From the NCBI RefSeq assembly GCF_900636365.1, contig NZ_LR134266.1:943501-1007500 (forward strand): a stretch of 64,000 bases of DNA. The letters are read 5' to 3'. How positions within the stretch are numbered: the stretch's first letter is position 1; the number at the start of each line of letters is the position of its first letter. This stretch comes from Streptococcus viridans (lineage in GTDB: Bacteria; Bacillota; Bacilli; Lactobacillales; Streptococcaceae). This document shows positions 1 to 9,391 of this stretch, piece by piece. Both the position numbers and the translations under genes were made by a program. Below the pieces are notes generated by a model. That model saw only the letters and a list, made by a program, of their open reading frames with translations. It was not told the origin of the DNA and made no database searches.

Positions 1-295
1 TATAGATAGGGCTGTAGTCAGAGATGGCCATGGCATGGATGAGCACCTGGTGAGTTGGAGTTTCTTTCTCAAGGACGGTTTGAAGTTCAGCGACATTTTT
101 GATGAATATCCTTCTTAAATGAGGATGTTCTTTGGGCTGAACCGCAGTTGGGGTTGTCACCAAAGTCACAGAAAATCCTGCCTCTAAAAAACGTTCGGAA
201 ATGATTTTTCCAAGTTGACCAGTGGAATGGTTGGTAATCGAACGAACCTGATCGATCTTTTCACTCGTCCCACCGGAAGTAATCAAAATATTCAT
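1..295 (-). CDS. coaB: Phosphopantothenate-cysteine ligase CoaB, 3' part outside the window
   Basis: The first 98 codons are readable. The N-terminus reads MNILITSGGTSEKIDQVRSI and continues with NHSTGQLGK, the nucleotide-binding start of streptococcal CoaB, which is a separate protein from CoaC in this genus. The enzyme couples 4'-phosphopantothenate to cysteine with CTP in coenzyme A synthesis, in the cytoplasm. The gene runs out of the window at position 1, so length and C-terminus cannot be judged. The start ATG is at 293-295 with no Shine-Dalgarno sequence; a -10 box sits so close that the transcript probably begins at the ATG itself. It is divergent from fhs. Confidence 0.88.
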   Translation of the reverse strand, partial: MNILITSGGTSEKIDQVRSITNHSTGQLGKIISERFLEAGFSVTLVTTPTAVQPKEHPHLRRIFIKNVAELQTVLEKETPTHQVLIHAMAISDYSPIY

Positions 296-301
296 AGGCT
301 T

Positions 302-330
302 ATTATACAAGAATTTTATATTGTAGTAAA
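302..330 (-). promoter_or_regulatory. coaB promoter, probably giving a leaderless mRNA
   Basis: On the minus strand TTTACT (325-330) and TATAAT (302-307) are 17 bp apart. The start codon begins 6 nt after the -10 box, so the expected transcription start falls on or next to the A of the ATG. No ribosome binding site is present. Confidence 0.6.
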
Positions 331-469
331 GCCAAGAACATGGCTCTTACGATTGTTGGTCAAGGGGATACAAAGGCGGTAGAATAGACGATTAAGCGAC
401 TCATAGTTATTTCATATAGAGGGGTATAAGAAATTGGAATAAAGGCTGAAAAAGCAGAATTACTAAGCA

Positions 470-534
470 AAAACCGAACGAACGGGAAAAGTTTGAGAGT
501 TAAAATATATATCCTTGTGAAATTTCTGTATAAT
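470..534 (+). promoter_or_regulatory. PurBox and -10 region of fhs
   Basis: AAAACCGAACGAA at 470-482 fits the PurR-activator box of lactic acid bacteria (AWWWCCGAACWWT) apart from one or two flank positions. A TATAAT lies at 529-534 with no good -35, as expected for an activated promoter. The box centre is about 65 nt upstream of the expected start, near the usual PurR position. Activation by PurR is inferred. Confidence 0.6.
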
Positions 535-562
535 AGGATTATTAAATAGTGAGGAGATTCAG

Positions 563-2233
563 ATGAAGACAGATATCGAGATTGCACAAAGTATTGAATT
601 GAAACCAATCACAGATGTGGTAGAGAAATTGGGTATTCACTTCGATGACCTAGAACTCTATGGAAAGTATAAGGCGAAATTAACCTTTGACAAGATCCAA
701 GCCGTTCAGAAAGAAGAACCAGGGAAACTCATCTTGGTAACAGCGATTAACCCGACTCCAGCAGGGGAAGGAAAGTCTACCATCACCATTGGTTTGGCAG
801 ATGCCTTAAATAAAATTGGCAAACAAACCATGATTGCCATTCGCGAACCTTCTTTAGGTCCTGTTATGGGGATTAAAGGTGGCGCAGCTGGTGGAGGCTA
901 TGCCCAAGTTCTACCAATGGAAGACATCAACCTTCATTTCACGGGTGACATGCATGCCATTACAACAGCAAATAATGCACTTTCAGCTTTGATCGACAAT
1001 CATTTGCATCAAGGAAATGAGCTAGGCATTGACCAACGTCGGATTATCTGGAAACGGGTAGTGGACTTGAATGACCGTGCTTTGCGTCACGTATCGGTCG
1101 GTCTCGGTGGACCGCTCAATGGGATTCCTCGTGAAGACGGGTTTGATATCACCGTTGCTTCTGAGATTATGGCCATCCTTTGCTTGGCGACAGATATTGA
1201 AGACTTGAAACGTCGTTTGGCTAATATTGTGATCGGTTACCGCTATGATCGTAGTCCAGTTTATGTCCGTGATTTGGAAGTGGAAGGGGCGCTTGCCTTG
1301 ATTCTGAAAGATGCGATCAAGCCAAACTTGGTCCAAACCATCTATGGAACTCCAGCCTTTGTTCATGGTGGACCTTTTGCTAATATTGCTCATGGATGTA
1401 ATTCTGTTTTAGCTACCTCAACCGCTCTTCGTTTAGCCGATTACGTAGTGACAGAAGCAGGTTTTGGGGCGGATTTGGGAGCTGAAAAATTCTTGGATAT
1501 CAAAACACCAAATCTTCCTGTTAGTCCATCTGCAGTGGTGATTGTCGCAACGATTCGTGCTTTGAAGATGAATGGTGGAGTTGCCAAAGATGTTCTCTCT
1601 GAAGAAAATGTAGAAGCTGTTCGTTCAGGTTTTGCTAACTTGGAGCGCCACGTAGAAAATATGCGTAAATTCGGAGTTCCTGTAGTAGTGGCTATTAATG
1701 AATTTGTCACAGATACAGAAGCTGAAATTGCAGCTCTGAAAGAACTCTGTGCTTCTATTCAAGTTCCTGTTGAATTGGCGAGCGTTTGGGCTGATGGTGC
1801 TGATGGAGGGTTGGCCCTAGCAGAAACAGTAGTGGAGACACTTGAAACAAGTCCAGCCAATTACAGTCGTCTTTATGATAATGACCTTTCTGTTGAAGAA
1901 AAGATCACTAAGATTGCCCAAGAAATTTACCGGGCCGACAATGTTGTCTTTGAGAAGAAAGCCAAAACTCAGATTGCTCAGATCGTGAAAAATGGCTGGG
2001 ACAAGTTGCCAGTTTGTATGGCTAAGACCCAATATAGTTTCTCAGATGATCCAAGTCTCCTCGGGGCGCCGTCTGGTTTTGACATTACCATTCGCGAATT
2101 GGTACCTAAGACTGGTGCAGGCTTCATTGTTGCTTTGACAGGTGAAGTGATGACTATGCCTGGATTACCAAAACGTCCTGCTGCTTTGAACATGGGTGTG
2201 GCAGAAGATGGTACTGCTTTAGGATTGTTCTAA
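563..2233 (+). CDS. fhs: Formate-tetrahydrofolate ligase
   Basis: At 556 residues this is the normal length. The enzyme makes 10-formyltetrahydrofolate from formate, ATP and THF, feeding purine synthesis and initiator tRNA formylation. The ATP-binding loop [10 protein letters not shown] lies near residue 68, followed by the family-typical stretch around [25 protein letters not shown] 9 nt upstream decides the ATG. The gene stands alone between its own promoter, with a PurBox, and a terminator at 2243. A PurBox fits its role as a one-carbon supplier for purines; fhs is a known PurR target in Lactococcus. Confidence 0.97.
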   Translation: MKTDIEIAQSIELKPITDVVEKLGIHFDDLELYGKYKAKLTFDKIQAVQKEEPGKLILVTAINPTPAGEGKSTITIGLADALNKIGKQTMIAIREPSLGPVMGIKGGAAGGGYAQVLPMEDINLHFTGDMHAITTANNALSALIDNHLHQGNELGIDQRRIIWKRVVDLNDRALRHVSVGLGGPLNGIPREDGFDITVASEIMAILCLATDIEDLKRRLANIVIGYRYDRSPVYVRDLEVEGALALILKDAIKPNLVQTIYGTPAFVHGGPFANIAHGCNSVLATSTALRLADYVVTEAGFGADLGAEKFLDIKTPNLPVSPSAVVIVATIRALKMNGGVAKDVLSEENVEAVRSGFANLERHVENMRKFGVPVVVAINEFVTDTEAEIAALKELCASIQVPVELASVWADGADGGLALAETVVETLETSPANYSRLYDNDLSVEEKITKIAQEIYRADNVVFEKKAKTQIAQIVKNGWDKLPVCMAKTQYSFSDDPSLLGAPSGFDITIRELVPKTGAGFIVALTGEVMTMPGLPKRPAALNMGVAEDGTALGLF

Positions 2234-2242
2234 AAAAATATA

Positions 2243-2270
2243 TAGAGGTTGGCGGACAACCTCTATTTTT
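2243..2270 (+). terminator. Terminator of fhs
   Basis: Perfect stem TAGAGGTTG / CAACCTCTA with a 5-nt loop, followed by five T residues. Confidence 0.85.
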
Positions 2271-2312
2271 GTGCTTTTGGGGTATAATAGAGAGATAGAA
2301 AGCGAGAAGACC

Positions 2313-2825
2313 ATGCTGAAGATACGACCAGTCACCCTTGAAGATGCTCCTGAACTTGTCAGGATTTATGCCCCTTATGTTGAGAAAACAGCCATCACTT
2401 TTGAATACCAGGTTCCGACGATAGAGGAATTTGAAGGGCGTATCGAAAAGATCCTTCAACGTTTTCCCTTTTTAGTAGCTGAAGTAGACGGTCAAGTCCT
2501 TGCTTATGCCTATGCCTCAACCTATTATGATCGATCAGCATATGATTGGGCGGTGGAAGTATCCGTCTATGTGGATCAAGATCATCGTGGGCAAGGACTG
2601 GGTTCTCGATTGTATGAGGCGTTAGAGTCGGCGTTGGAGGCGCGTGGTTATTTGCGGTTCTTAGCTTGCATTGCCCTGCCAAATCCAGCTAGTATTGCCC
2701 TGCATGAGAAACGAGGCTATGTGAAAGTTGCTCATTTTCCTAAAATTGGCTATAAATTTGATCAATGGCATGATATCATCTGGATGCAAAAGACCTTGGA
2801 TGGACCTGTCAGAAAAATACGGTAG
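2313..2825 (+). CDS. GNAT N-acetyltransferase, phosphinothricin acetyltransferase-like
   Basis: About 170 residues. The acetyl-CoA loop RGQGLGSRLYEAL follows an N-terminus typical of the PAT/Bar-like group (IRPVTLEDAPELVRIYAPYV, then ITFEYQVPT). Such proteins acetylate small amine substrates; the substrate here is unknown. A TATAAT at 2283-2288 lies inside the longer reading frame, so translation must start at ATG 2313 (upstream AGCGAGAAG), not at 2271. Monocistronic between fhs and cls. Confidence 0.85.
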   Translation: MLKIRPVTLEDAPELVRIYAPYVEKTAITFEYQVPTIEEFEGRIEKILQRFPFLVAEVDGQVLAYAYASTYYDRSAYDWAVEVSVYVDQDHRGQGLGSRLYEALESALEARGYLRFLACIALPNPASIALHEKRGYVKVAHFPKIGYKFDQWHDIIWMQKTLDGPVRKIR

Positions 2826-2907
2826 AAACAACGCCAATCCTAATCGCAATAGCTAATTATCCCTGACTTTTTCATAGGTTAAAACGATACAAATAAAATT
2901 ACTGAAA

Positions 2908-2932
2908 GAGACCGGACAGTTGTGATGGTCTC
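2908..2932 (+). promoter_or_regulatory. Hairpin in the cls leader
   Basis: GAGACC (2908-2913) pairs with GGTCTC (2927-2932) across a 13-nt loop, about 20 nt ahead of the cls start. It has no T tract and is not a terminator. A role in cls translation or mRNA stability is only a guess. Confidence 0.3.
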
Positions 2933-2953
2933 CCCGTCATGAAAGGAGCCTAT

Positions 2954-4528
2954 ATGTCTCAAGTAAGCAGTGCTAGACTGTTACCTCAAAAGCCCTCTAG
3001 ATGGGCCCAAATTCTACTTAACCGAAAGGTTCCTATTCTCCTGTTCTTCTTACTTGAATTGGCCTTTCTTGTCTTTTCATATCTCAGCTTACAAGAGCAT
3101 TTCCCATCCATTATCTTATGGGAACACTTGTTGAGTGTCTTTACCTTCTTTTACTTGCTCAATCGTTTCATGGATTCTCGTTCCAAACTGTCCTGGGTGA
3201 TTATCATTGCCCTCTTTCCAATTTTTGGGACGGCTCTGCTTTACTTTTCACTTGCCGATTTGGGTGTAAGACGCTTGAAGAAACGGCTTGAGGAAGCTAC
3301 AGTGCAGGCATCCGACCATTTAAGCACCGATCCAGAAGTTGCTGATTATTTATCCCAAAGTGATTGCCAATTACAGAAATTAGCTTATTTTTTGGAGCAT
3401 AGTCCAGCACAGTTTCCTATCTACAGAGACACTGAGGTTACCTATTTCCCACTTGGAGATGACATGCTTCCAGCCTTGCTGGAAGATTTGAAAAAGGCAG
3501 AGCGTTCTATCTTCATGGAATATTTCATCATTGACGAAGGGATCATGTGGGGTGAGATTTTAGCTATTTTGGAGGAGAAGGCCAAGGCAGGTCTGGATGT
3601 TCGTGTTATGTTTGATGGAATGAATGAGATGACTACCTTGTCCTATGATTATATCGAGCGCTTGCACAAGGTTGGGATAAAAGCTCAGACCTTCTCACCA
3701 GTCAAGCCCATTCTATCAACCTATTACAATTACCGAGACCATCGAAAGATTACAGTGATTGATGGTCAAGTTGCTTACACTGGTGGCGTTAATATTGCTG
3801 ATGAGTATGTCAATAAACGAGAACGCTTTGGTCATTGGAAGGACACAGCCCTTCGATTAGATGGTTCAGCAGTTCAAACGCTAAAAGCTCTCTTTTTGAC
3901 CATGTGGACAGTGACTGGAATAGAGGATAAAACGGATGTGGAGTACTATCTACAAGAAAAACCTCAACAAAGAAAGAGTCAGGGCTTTGTACTCCCTTAT
4001 GGCAATTCACCGCTGACCTACCACAAGGTTGCAGAAAATGTTTATTTACATATTCTAAATACATCAACTAATTATGTCTATATCATGACGCCTTATCTGA
4101 TTTTGGATGACGAATTGGTTCGGGCCATGACTTTTGCGGCCAAACGAGGAGTAGATGTTCGGATCATCATGCCAGGGATTCCAGATAAACAGTATGCCTT
4201 TGATATTGCGCTGACCTATTTTAAAGCGCTCTTGGATGCTGGCGTCCGTATTTTCCGCTATACCCCAGGTTTTGTCCATGCAAAAGTTTATGTTTCTGAT
4301 GCCAAACAAGCTGTGGTAGGAACCATTAATACAGACTATCGAAGTCTCTATCAAAATTTTGAAGATGGTATTTATCTTTATAAAAATCCAGAAGTGCTTC
4401 ATATTGAACAAGATTTTGAGAGAACCCAAGCCCTCTCAGAGGAAGTCACTCTGGAAAGTTTGTCTAAAATGCCTATGGCTCATCGTCTAGGTGGCTATCT
4501 CTTTTCTTTGATTGGGCCTTTGATGTAA
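2954..4528 (+). CDS. cls: Cardiolipin synthase, phospholipase D family
   Basis: About 524 residues. Two N-terminal membrane segments (about residues 25-100) precede two phospholipase D motifs: HRKITVID near residue 265 and HAKVYVSD near 445, each HxK(x)4D. The enzyme joins two phosphatidylglycerols into cardiolipin at the membrane. GAAAGGAGCC sits correctly in front of ATG 2954; the earlier ATG at 2939 overlaps that site and is not used. The AlkD-like gene follows after 15 nt and may be cotranscribed. Confidence 0.94.
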   Translation: MSQVSSARLLPQKPSRWAQILLNRKVPILLFFLLELAFLVFSYLSLQEHFPSIILWEHLLSVFTFFYLLNRFMDSRSKLSWVIIIALFPIFGTALLYFSLADLGVRRLKKRLEEATVQASDHLSTDPEVADYLSQSDCQLQKLAYFLEHSPAQFPIYRDTEVTYFPLGDDMLPALLEDLKKAERSIFMEYFIIDEGIMWGEILAILEEKAKAGLDVRVMFDGMNEMTTLSYDYIERLHKVGIKAQTFSPVKPILSTYYNYRDHRKITVIDGQVAYTGGVNIADEYVNKRERFGHWKDTALRLDGSAVQTLKALFLTMWTVTGIEDKTDVEYYLQEKPQQRKSQGFVLPYGNSPLTYHKVAENVYLHILNTSTNYVYIMTPYLILDDELVRAMTFAAKRGVDVRIIMPGIPDKQYAFDIALTYFKALLDAGVRIFRYTPGFVHAKVYVSDAKQAVVGTINTDYRSLYQNFEDGIYLYKNPEVLHIEQDFERTQALSEEVTLESLSKMPMAHRLGGYLFSLIGPLM

Positions 4529-4543
4529 AAAAGGAGGAATCAT

Positions 4544-5197
4544 ATGGATACAAAAATTCTTTTGAAATTGTTAGAAGACCAAGCTGATCCAGAGAAACTC
4601 TCAGCAATGGAAGCTTATATGAAAAATAGATTCAGCTTTCTTGGCGTTCAAAAACCAATTCTCAAAAAGATTGAAAGAGATTTTTTTAAGCCTTTCATAA
4701 AGGATCCAATTGATTGGACTTTTGTGGAAGAGTGTTGGCAGCAACCCTACCGTGAGTTTCAATATATTGCTATGGATTATCTGGATAAAAAGAAGAAAGA
4801 ACTTAGACCTGAAGATTTTCCAAAGCTAAAGGAATTGGCTCAAACCAAATCATGGTGGGACAGTATAGATCAATTAGACCTTATTATCGGGGAGATCACT
4901 TTTCACTATCCAGAAACCAAGAATATCATGCGTCAATGGAGTCTGGATGAGGATTTTTGGTTGAGACGTATCGCCATTGACCACCAGCTTATGCGTAAAG
5001 AATTGACAGATACAGATCTCTTAGCTGAGGTTATTTGTAATAACTTTGGACAGACTGAGTTTTTTATTAACAAGGCTATCGGTTGGAGCTTGCGCAATTA
5101 CTCAAAGGTGAATCCTGATTGGGTTCGTATTTTTATTGATCAACATGCTAGTCAAATGGCACCTCTTAGCATTAGGGAAGCAAGAAAGTATTTGTAG
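4544..5197 (+). CDS. DNA alkylation repair protein, AlkD-like HEAT-repeat fold
   Basis: 217 residues, all helical, with the family signature KSWWDSIDQLDLIIG near residue 105 and FINKAIGWSLRNYSK near 175. AlkD-type glycosylases remove bulky or cationic alkylated bases using a HEAT-repeat solenoid; the Trp/Asp cluster in WWDS corresponds to the active-site region. AAGGAGG precedes the ATG by a normal distance. It follows cls by 15 nt. Family assignment is secure; glycosylase activity of streptococcal members is inferred. Confidence 0.88.
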   Translation: MDTKILLKLLEDQADPEKLSAMEAYMKNRFSFLGVQKPILKKIERDFFKPFIKDPIDWTFVEECWQQPYREFQYIAMDYLDKKKKELRPEDFPKLKELAQTKSWWDSIDQLDLIIGEITFHYPETKNIMRQWSLDEDFWLRRIAIDHQLMRKELTDTDLLAEVICNNFGQTEFFINKAIGWSLRNYSKVNPDWVRIFIDQHASQMAPLSIREARKYL

Positions 5198-5208
5198 AAA
5201 TCAACCAC

Positions 5209-5236
5209 TTGACTCTGTGATCTAGTATGCTATAAT
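5209..5236 (+). promoter_or_regulatory. Strong sigma-A promoter of the small RNA
   Basis: TTGACT (5209-5214), 16 bp spacer, TATAAT (5231-5236). Transcription is expected to begin near 5243. Confidence 0.85.
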
Positions 5237-5242
5237 AGTCAC

Positions 5243-5394
5243 ATGCGATGAGTCGATTGGCTCTTAGGAGCCTTTTGTGCTGAGGAGGTCTACATTCAAT
5301 TGTAACGCAGGAGCGGACCTTGAACAGTTGTGTGAACCGGCTGTTCTCATCGAGAGATGCCTCGATCCCTTACCATTTGGTAAGGGATTTTTTT
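5243..5394 (+). ncRNA. Structured small RNA, candidate asd-motif RNA
   Basis: About 152 nt between a consensus promoter and a terminator, without an open frame. CGATGAG (5246-5252) pairs with CTCATCG (5346-5352) and closes a multibranch junction holding three hairpins: GGCTC/GAGCC (5259-5272), AGGTC/GACCT (5286-5320) and AACAG/CTGTT (5323-5345). The terminator stem ATCCCTTACC/GGTAAGGGAT (5365-5388) ends in seven T. Genus, size (about 150-170 nt), architecture and position 1.8 kb upstream of asd fit the lactic-acid-bacterial asd RNA motif (S. pyogenes SR914400). That identity is from memory and is less certain than the RNA itself. Function is unknown. Confidence 0.72.
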
Positions 5395-5429
5395 GTAGAA
5401 ATTCATTGCAAGCAAATACATAAATTTGT

Positions 5430-5458
5430 TTGCCACTTATGACTACCGGTGATATAAT
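5430..5458 (+). promoter_or_regulatory. Promoter of the DUF3137-lemA operon
   Basis: TTGCCA (5430-5435), 17 bp spacer, TATAAT (5453-5458), 36 bp ahead of the ribosome binding site. Confidence 0.75.
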
Positions 5459-5504
5459 GATGTAAATAAATGGTTTCATTTGTGTTTGAAAGGAGATGGT
5501 TATA

Positions 5505-6506
5505 GTGTATGATCAAAACAGTCCAAACAACAAGTGGTCACAAGAAACGTTTCAACGTATCAGTGAACTGGAGAAATTAGAACAATATCAGGCTAAGCTG
5601 TTCATCATGAAGGAACAAATGAAGAATAACCTTCACTGGAGAAACGCTATCTTACTTGGTATTATTTTAGCTATACTATCTTTCCCACTTTTTGGATTGC
5701 GAGCAGCGATTGTTATCATTTTTCTTGTAGTGGTATTTTATTATTTACCAGCATACAAAAAAAGAAAGGCCTTGTTCAGAGATCAGGTTCGATCCAATGA
5801 CGAAATTTATATTACTGATTTTCTTTGTCCTATTTTGAAAGAAGTTTTTCCTCAAGCAGAGCTAACTTTGACAGCTAACTACCCTATGACTGTTTTGCAA
5901 GTCATTAGTCCAAGGTCGACTAAGTTTGATCTCTTTCATCAATTGTCTTTCCATGATGAAAAGAATCTCGTAGTAGCCAATCTTTATGCCTATCACATTG
6001 AGACGCGAACCAAGAGAGACTCTAATGGGCATACTCATACGGTCAGAGAAGAAGTTGAAGATTTTTCTGGTCAGATTTTCTCTTTAAAAGCTCCCATCTC
6101 ATTTCCAGGGCACTTGAGAGTTGTTCCAACCAAGAAATCTTTGTTTTTAAAAAGAGAAGTTAAAGGAGCCTATCCGGGTGCTGGACCTAATGAAGTTCAG
6201 ATTGAAACAGAGGATATCCAAAACAATGAAAACTACAATATCTATTGTACAGATGAATTGGCGGCTCGAAAATTCTTAAAACCTAAAATACTAGAATGGT
6301 TTGATCAGCAAATTTCTCAGAATGATATGTGTGTGTATTTAGTACAAGATACACTTTATATTTCCTTATATACTAACCGCTACCTTTTCCCAACCCCCAA
6401 TAGAAAAGAGGCAATCGAAAGTCTTTCGATTGCTGCAGAGTATCAAAAGCTCTGTAGAGAGATTGATCTCATTGATGAATTAACCAATATTTTTAAAGGA
6501 GAATAA
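5505..6506 (+). CDS. DUF3137 domain membrane protein
   Basis: About 333 residues. An N-terminal coiled region is followed by two adjacent membrane segments (about residues 50-90) and a large cytoplasmic domain ending in the DUF3137 stretch NIYCTDELAARKFLKP. The family has no established biochemical role, but is often found next to lemA, as here (gap 2 nt). AAAGGAG lies right against the ATG at 5496, so GTG 5505 is the better start; this choice is not certain. One operon with lemA under the promoter at 5430. Confidence 0.75.
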   Translation: MYDQNSPNNKWSQETFQRISELEKLEQYQAKLFIMKEQMKNNLHWRNAILLGIILAILSFPLFGLRAAIVIIFLVVVFYYLPAYKKRKALFRDQVRSNDEIYITDFLCPILKEVFPQAELTLTANYPMTVLQVISPRSTKFDLFHQLSFHDEKNLVVANLYAYHIETRTKRDSNGHTHTVREEVEDFSGQIFSLKAPISFPGHLRVVPTKKSLFLKREVKGAYPGAGPNEVQIETEDIQNNENYNIYCTDELAARKFLKPKILEWFDQQISQNDMCVYLVQDTLYISLYTNRYLFPTPNRKEAIESLSIAAEYQKLCREIDLIDELTNIFKGE

Positions 6507-6508
6507 CT

Positions 6509-7063
6509 ATGTCAGGTTTATTGATTGCCCTTATTGTTTTTGCTTTAGTAGTTGTTATGTGGTTTATCGGAGAAAGCAATCGATTGAACCGTTATCAAGT
6601 CATGATTGAAGAAGCAAAGAGAACGGTTGATATTACTCTTGTCAAACGCTACGATACCATTTCCGAAATGTTGAAGGCAGCTAAGGCCTATGCTAAACAT
6701 GAGGAGAAAGTCTTTAGTGAATTGGTAGCCCTTCGCCAAGGTGCTTCTATTCAAGAATCCAACCAAGTTATTTCCAATCAAAATGATGTTTTGGCCCAAA
6801 TCCGAGCAGTGGGTGAGAATTATCCAGAGCTCTTGTCTTCTAATCAATTCTTGGCCTTGCAAAAAGAAATTGCAGACGAAAATGAAGATTTGGCGGCTTC
6901 TAAACGCATTGTCAATAGCAATATTAGTCAAATCAACCAAGCCATTGTAACCTTCCCAACTTCAATAGTTGCAGGTATCAAAGGGATGCAACAGGTCCAG
7001 TTCCTATTGGAAGATACTCAAGGTAAGAAGGATTTGAGTGATTTGGATTATGAGATCCATTAA
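6509..7063 (+). CDS. lemA: LemA family protein
   Basis: 184 residues, the usual LemA length. One N-terminal membrane anchor (about residues 3-20) is followed by helical bundle sequence with the signature ESNRLNRYQVMIEEAKR and VKRYDTISEMLKAAKAYAKHE. LemA proteins have a short outside N-terminus and a cytoplasmic helical domain; function is poorly defined. ATG after AAAGGAGAATAACT. Second gene of the DUF3137 operon, ended by the terminator at 7097. Confidence 0.9.
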   Translation: MSGLLIALIVFALVVVMWFIGESNRLNRYQVMIEEAKRTVDITLVKRYDTISEMLKAAKAYAKHEEKVFSELVALRQGASIQESNQVISNQNDVLAQIRAVGENYPELLSSNQFLALQKEIADENEDLAASKRIVNSNISQINQAIVTFPTSIVAGIKGMQQVQFLLEDTQGKKDLSDLDYEIH

Positions 7064-7096
7064 TTTTTATAAAATGCTATTTTATATCTAGAAACT

Positions 7097-7123
7097 ATCC
7101 CGGTCTTAGATCGGGATTTTTGT
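7097..7123 (+). terminator. Terminator after lemA
   Basis: ATCCCGGTC / TCGGGAT hairpin (7097-7117) followed by a T-rich run. Confidence 0.8.
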
Positions 7124-7219
7124 TTTTATAAATGCAAAATACGCTTTTCATTTACCTGGAAAAATAGTATAATAGATGAAATTCACAAATTTTTAGAAAA
7201 TTCCGAAAGAGGTTTTATT

Positions 7220-8296
7220 ATGGGATATACAGTTGCTGTTGTCGGTGCGACAGGTGCCGTTGGTGCACAAATGATTAAAATGTTGGAAGAATCAAGTCTT
7301 CCAATCGATAAGATTCGCTATCTTGCATCTGCGCGTTCAGCAGGGAAAGTCTTGCAATTCAAAGGGCAAGACGTGACCATTGAAGAAACTACTGAAAATG
7401 CTTTTGAAGGGGTAGATATCGCTCTTTTCTCAGCTGGTGGTTCTACTTCTGCAAAATACGCACCATATGCAGTTAAAGCTGGTGCGGTCGTAGTAGATAA
7501 CACTTCTTATTTCCGTCAAAATCCAGATGTACCATTGGTTGTTCCTGAGGTAAATGCACATGCGCTTGATGCTCATAATGGGATTATCGCCTGTCCAAAC
7601 TGTTCAACGATCCAAATGATGGTAGCTCTTGAGCCTGTTCGTCAGAAATGGGGCTTGGACCGGATCATCGTTTCTACTTACCAAGCTGTCTCAGGTGCTG
7701 GTATGGGTGCTATTCTTGAAACCCAACGTGAATTGCGTGAAGTATTGAATGACGGCGTGGCTCCACGTGATTTACATGCGGAAATCTTACCTTCAGGTGG
7801 AGATAAGAAGCACTATCCAATCGCCTTTAATGCTCTTCCACAAATCGACGTCTTCACTGACAATGACTACACTTACGAAGAAATGAAGATGACCAATGAA
7901 ACCAAGAAAATCATGGAAGACGATAGCATCGCCGTTTCTGCAACTTGTGTGCGTATCCCCGTCTTGTCAGCTCACTCAGAGTCTGTCTACATCGAGACCA
8001 AGGAAGTAGCTCCAATCGAAGAAGTGAAAGGGGCCATTGCTGCCTTTCCTGGTGCTGTCTTGGAAGATGATGTTGCTCATCAAGTATACCCACAAGCGAT
8101 TAACGCTGTCGGTTCTCGCGATACCTTTGTTGGTCGTATCCGTAAAGACTTGGATGCTGAAAAAGGGATCCATATGTGGGTTGTTTCCGATAACCTTCTT
8201 AAAGGGGCTGCTTGGAACTCAGTGCAAATCGCAGAAACTCTTCACGAACGTGGATTGGTACGCCCAACAACTGAGTTGAAGTTTGAGTTGAAATAA
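7220..8296 (+). CDS. asd: Aspartate-semialdehyde dehydrogenase
   Basis: 358 residues, full length. The enzyme reduces aspartyl phosphate to aspartate semialdehyde with NADPH, the branch point to lysine/diaminopimelate, threonine and methionine. The nucleotide loop [12 protein letters not shown] is at residues 6-17 and the catalytic cysteine is in ACPNCSTIQ near residue 128. GAAAGAGG precedes the ATG; a TATAAT at 7168-7173 is the probable -10. dapA, the next enzyme of the lysine branch, follows after about 90 bp. Confidence 0.97.
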   Translation: MGYTVAVVGATGAVGAQMIKMLEESSLPIDKIRYLASARSAGKVLQFKGQDVTIEETTENAFEGVDIALFSAGGSTSAKYAPYAVKAGAVVVDNTSYFRQNPDVPLVVPEVNAHALDAHNGIIACPNCSTIQMMVALEPVRQKWGLDRIIVSTYQAVSGAGMGAILETQRELREVLNDGVAPRDLHAEILPSGGDKKHYPIAFNALPQIDVFTDNDYTYEEMKMTNETKKIMEDDSIAVSATCVRIPVLSAHSESVYIETKEVAPIEEVKGAIAAFPGAVLEDDVAHQVYPQAINAVGSRDTFVGRIRKDLDAEKGIHMWVVSDNLLKGAAWNSVQIAETLHERGLVRPTTELKFELK

Positions 8297-8321
8297 TTCT
8301 ATAACTGAATAATATGTAATG

Positions 8322-8351
8322 GGGACAGTCATCAACTTTTGGTGCTGTCCC
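8322..8351 (+). other. Hairpin between asd and dapA
   Basis: GGGACAG (8322-8328) pairs with CTGTCCC (8345-8351). The run after it (TCTTCCCTA) is a poor T tract, so it may be a weak terminator or attenuating hairpin that lowers dapA expression. Inference only. Confidence 0.45.
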
Positions 8352-8384
8352 TCTTCCCTATGATTGAATCGAGAAGGAGCATCA

Positions 8385-9320
8385 ATGTCTTATCAAGATT
8401 TAAAAGATTGTAAAATGATTACTGCCTTTATCACCCCCTTTCATGAAGATGGCTCGATCAACTTTGAGGCCATTCCGCCCTTAATTGAGCATTTATTAGC
8501 CCATCACACAGATGGAATTCTCTTAGCTGGTACAACGGCCGAAAGTCCAACTCTGACACACGATGAAGAGCTCTTATTATTTGCTGCAGTTCAAAAGGTG
8601 GTGAACGGACGGGTTCCTTTGATTGCTGGTGTCGGGACCAATGAGACCCGAGATTCCATTGAGTTTGTAAAGGAAGTAGACCAATTTGGTGGTTTTGCTG
8701 CCGGGTTAGCGATTGTTCCTTATTACAACAAACCTTCTCAAGAAGGGATGTACCAGCATTTTAAAGCTATTGCAGATGCTTCTAACTTGCCGATCATAAT
8801 CTATAATATTCCTGGGCGCGTGGTTGTTGAACTGACTCCTGAAACCATGCTCCGCTTGGCCGAACATCCAAACATCATCGGTGTTAAAGAGTGTACGACT
8901 CTTGCCAATATGGCTTACTTAATCGAGCATAAGCCAGAGGAGTTTCTCATCTATACGGGGGAAGACGGGGATGCTTTCCACGCTATGAATCTTGGAGCAG
9001 ACGGTGTGATTTCAGTAGCATCTCATACGAATGGTGATGAAATGCACGAAATGTTCCAAGCTATTGAGAATAATGATATTAAAAAGGCAGCGGCTATCCA
9101 GCGCCAATTTATCCCTAAAGTCAATGCTCTCTTCTCTTATCCAAGCCCAGCTCCTGTCAAAGCAGTCTTAAACTATATGGGCTTTGAAGCTGGGCCAACT
9201 CGTTTGCCATTAGTGCCAGCACCCGCTGAGGAAGCTAAGCGCATTATCAAGGTAGTAGTTGATGGGGATTACCATGCGACCAAAGAAATCATTACGGGAG
9301 TTCTTCGTCCGGATTATTGA
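8385..9320 (+). CDS. dapA: 4-hydroxy-tetrahydrodipicolinate synthase
   Basis: About 311 residues. It condenses pyruvate with aspartate semialdehyde, the first step of the lysine/diaminopimelate branch. Visible family motifs are GTTAESPTL (residues about 50), [14 protein letters not shown] (about 115), YNIPGR and GVKECT, where the lysine forms the Schiff base. GAAGGAGC decides ATG 8385; a TTG 21 nt upstream overlaps the binding site and is rejected. It pairs functionally with asd just upstream. Confidence 0.95.
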   Translation: MSYQDLKDCKMITAFITPFHEDGSINFEAIPPLIEHLLAHHTDGILLAGTTAESPTLTHDEELLLFAAVQKVVNGRVPLIAGVGTNETRDSIEFVKEVDQFGGFAAGLAIVPYYNKPSQEGMYQHFKAIADASNLPIIIYNIPGRVVVELTPETMLRLAEHPNIIGVKECTTLANMAYLIEHKPEEFLIYTGEDGDAFHAMNLGADGVISVASHTNGDEMHEMFQAIENNDIKKAAAIQRQFIPKVNALFSYPSPAPVKAVLNYMGFEAGPTRLPLVPAPAEEAKRIIKVVVDGDYHATKEIITGVLRPDY

Positions 9321-9332
9321 TGTCTTAGATTC

Positions 9333-9361
9333 TTGACAAATCCCCTATTTATTAAGATAAT
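9333..9361 (+). promoter_or_regulatory. Promoter of the ATP-cone gene
   Basis: TTGACA (9333-9338), 17 bp spacer, GATAAT (9356-9361). Confidence 0.75.
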
Positions 9362-9391
9362 AGAAGTATATTGATGATCAAGGAGAATAAG

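Noticed and set aside
1022..2193. Minus-strand frames inside fhs
   Set aside because: Shadows of the fhs reading frame without starts, promoters or recognisable protein features.
5243..5394. Small RNA as SRP RNA, 6S RNA, tmRNA, RNase P RNA or a yybP-ykoY riboswitch
   Set aside because: The hallmark sequences of these RNAs (for example GGAAGG/AAGCAGCC of SRP RNA) are absent, and the strong terminator well before the next gene's own promoter speaks against a riboswitch.
8322..8351. Hairpin after asd as a lysine riboswitch or T-box for dapA
   Set aside because: Only one simple stem; no T-box sequence or lysine aptamer elements.
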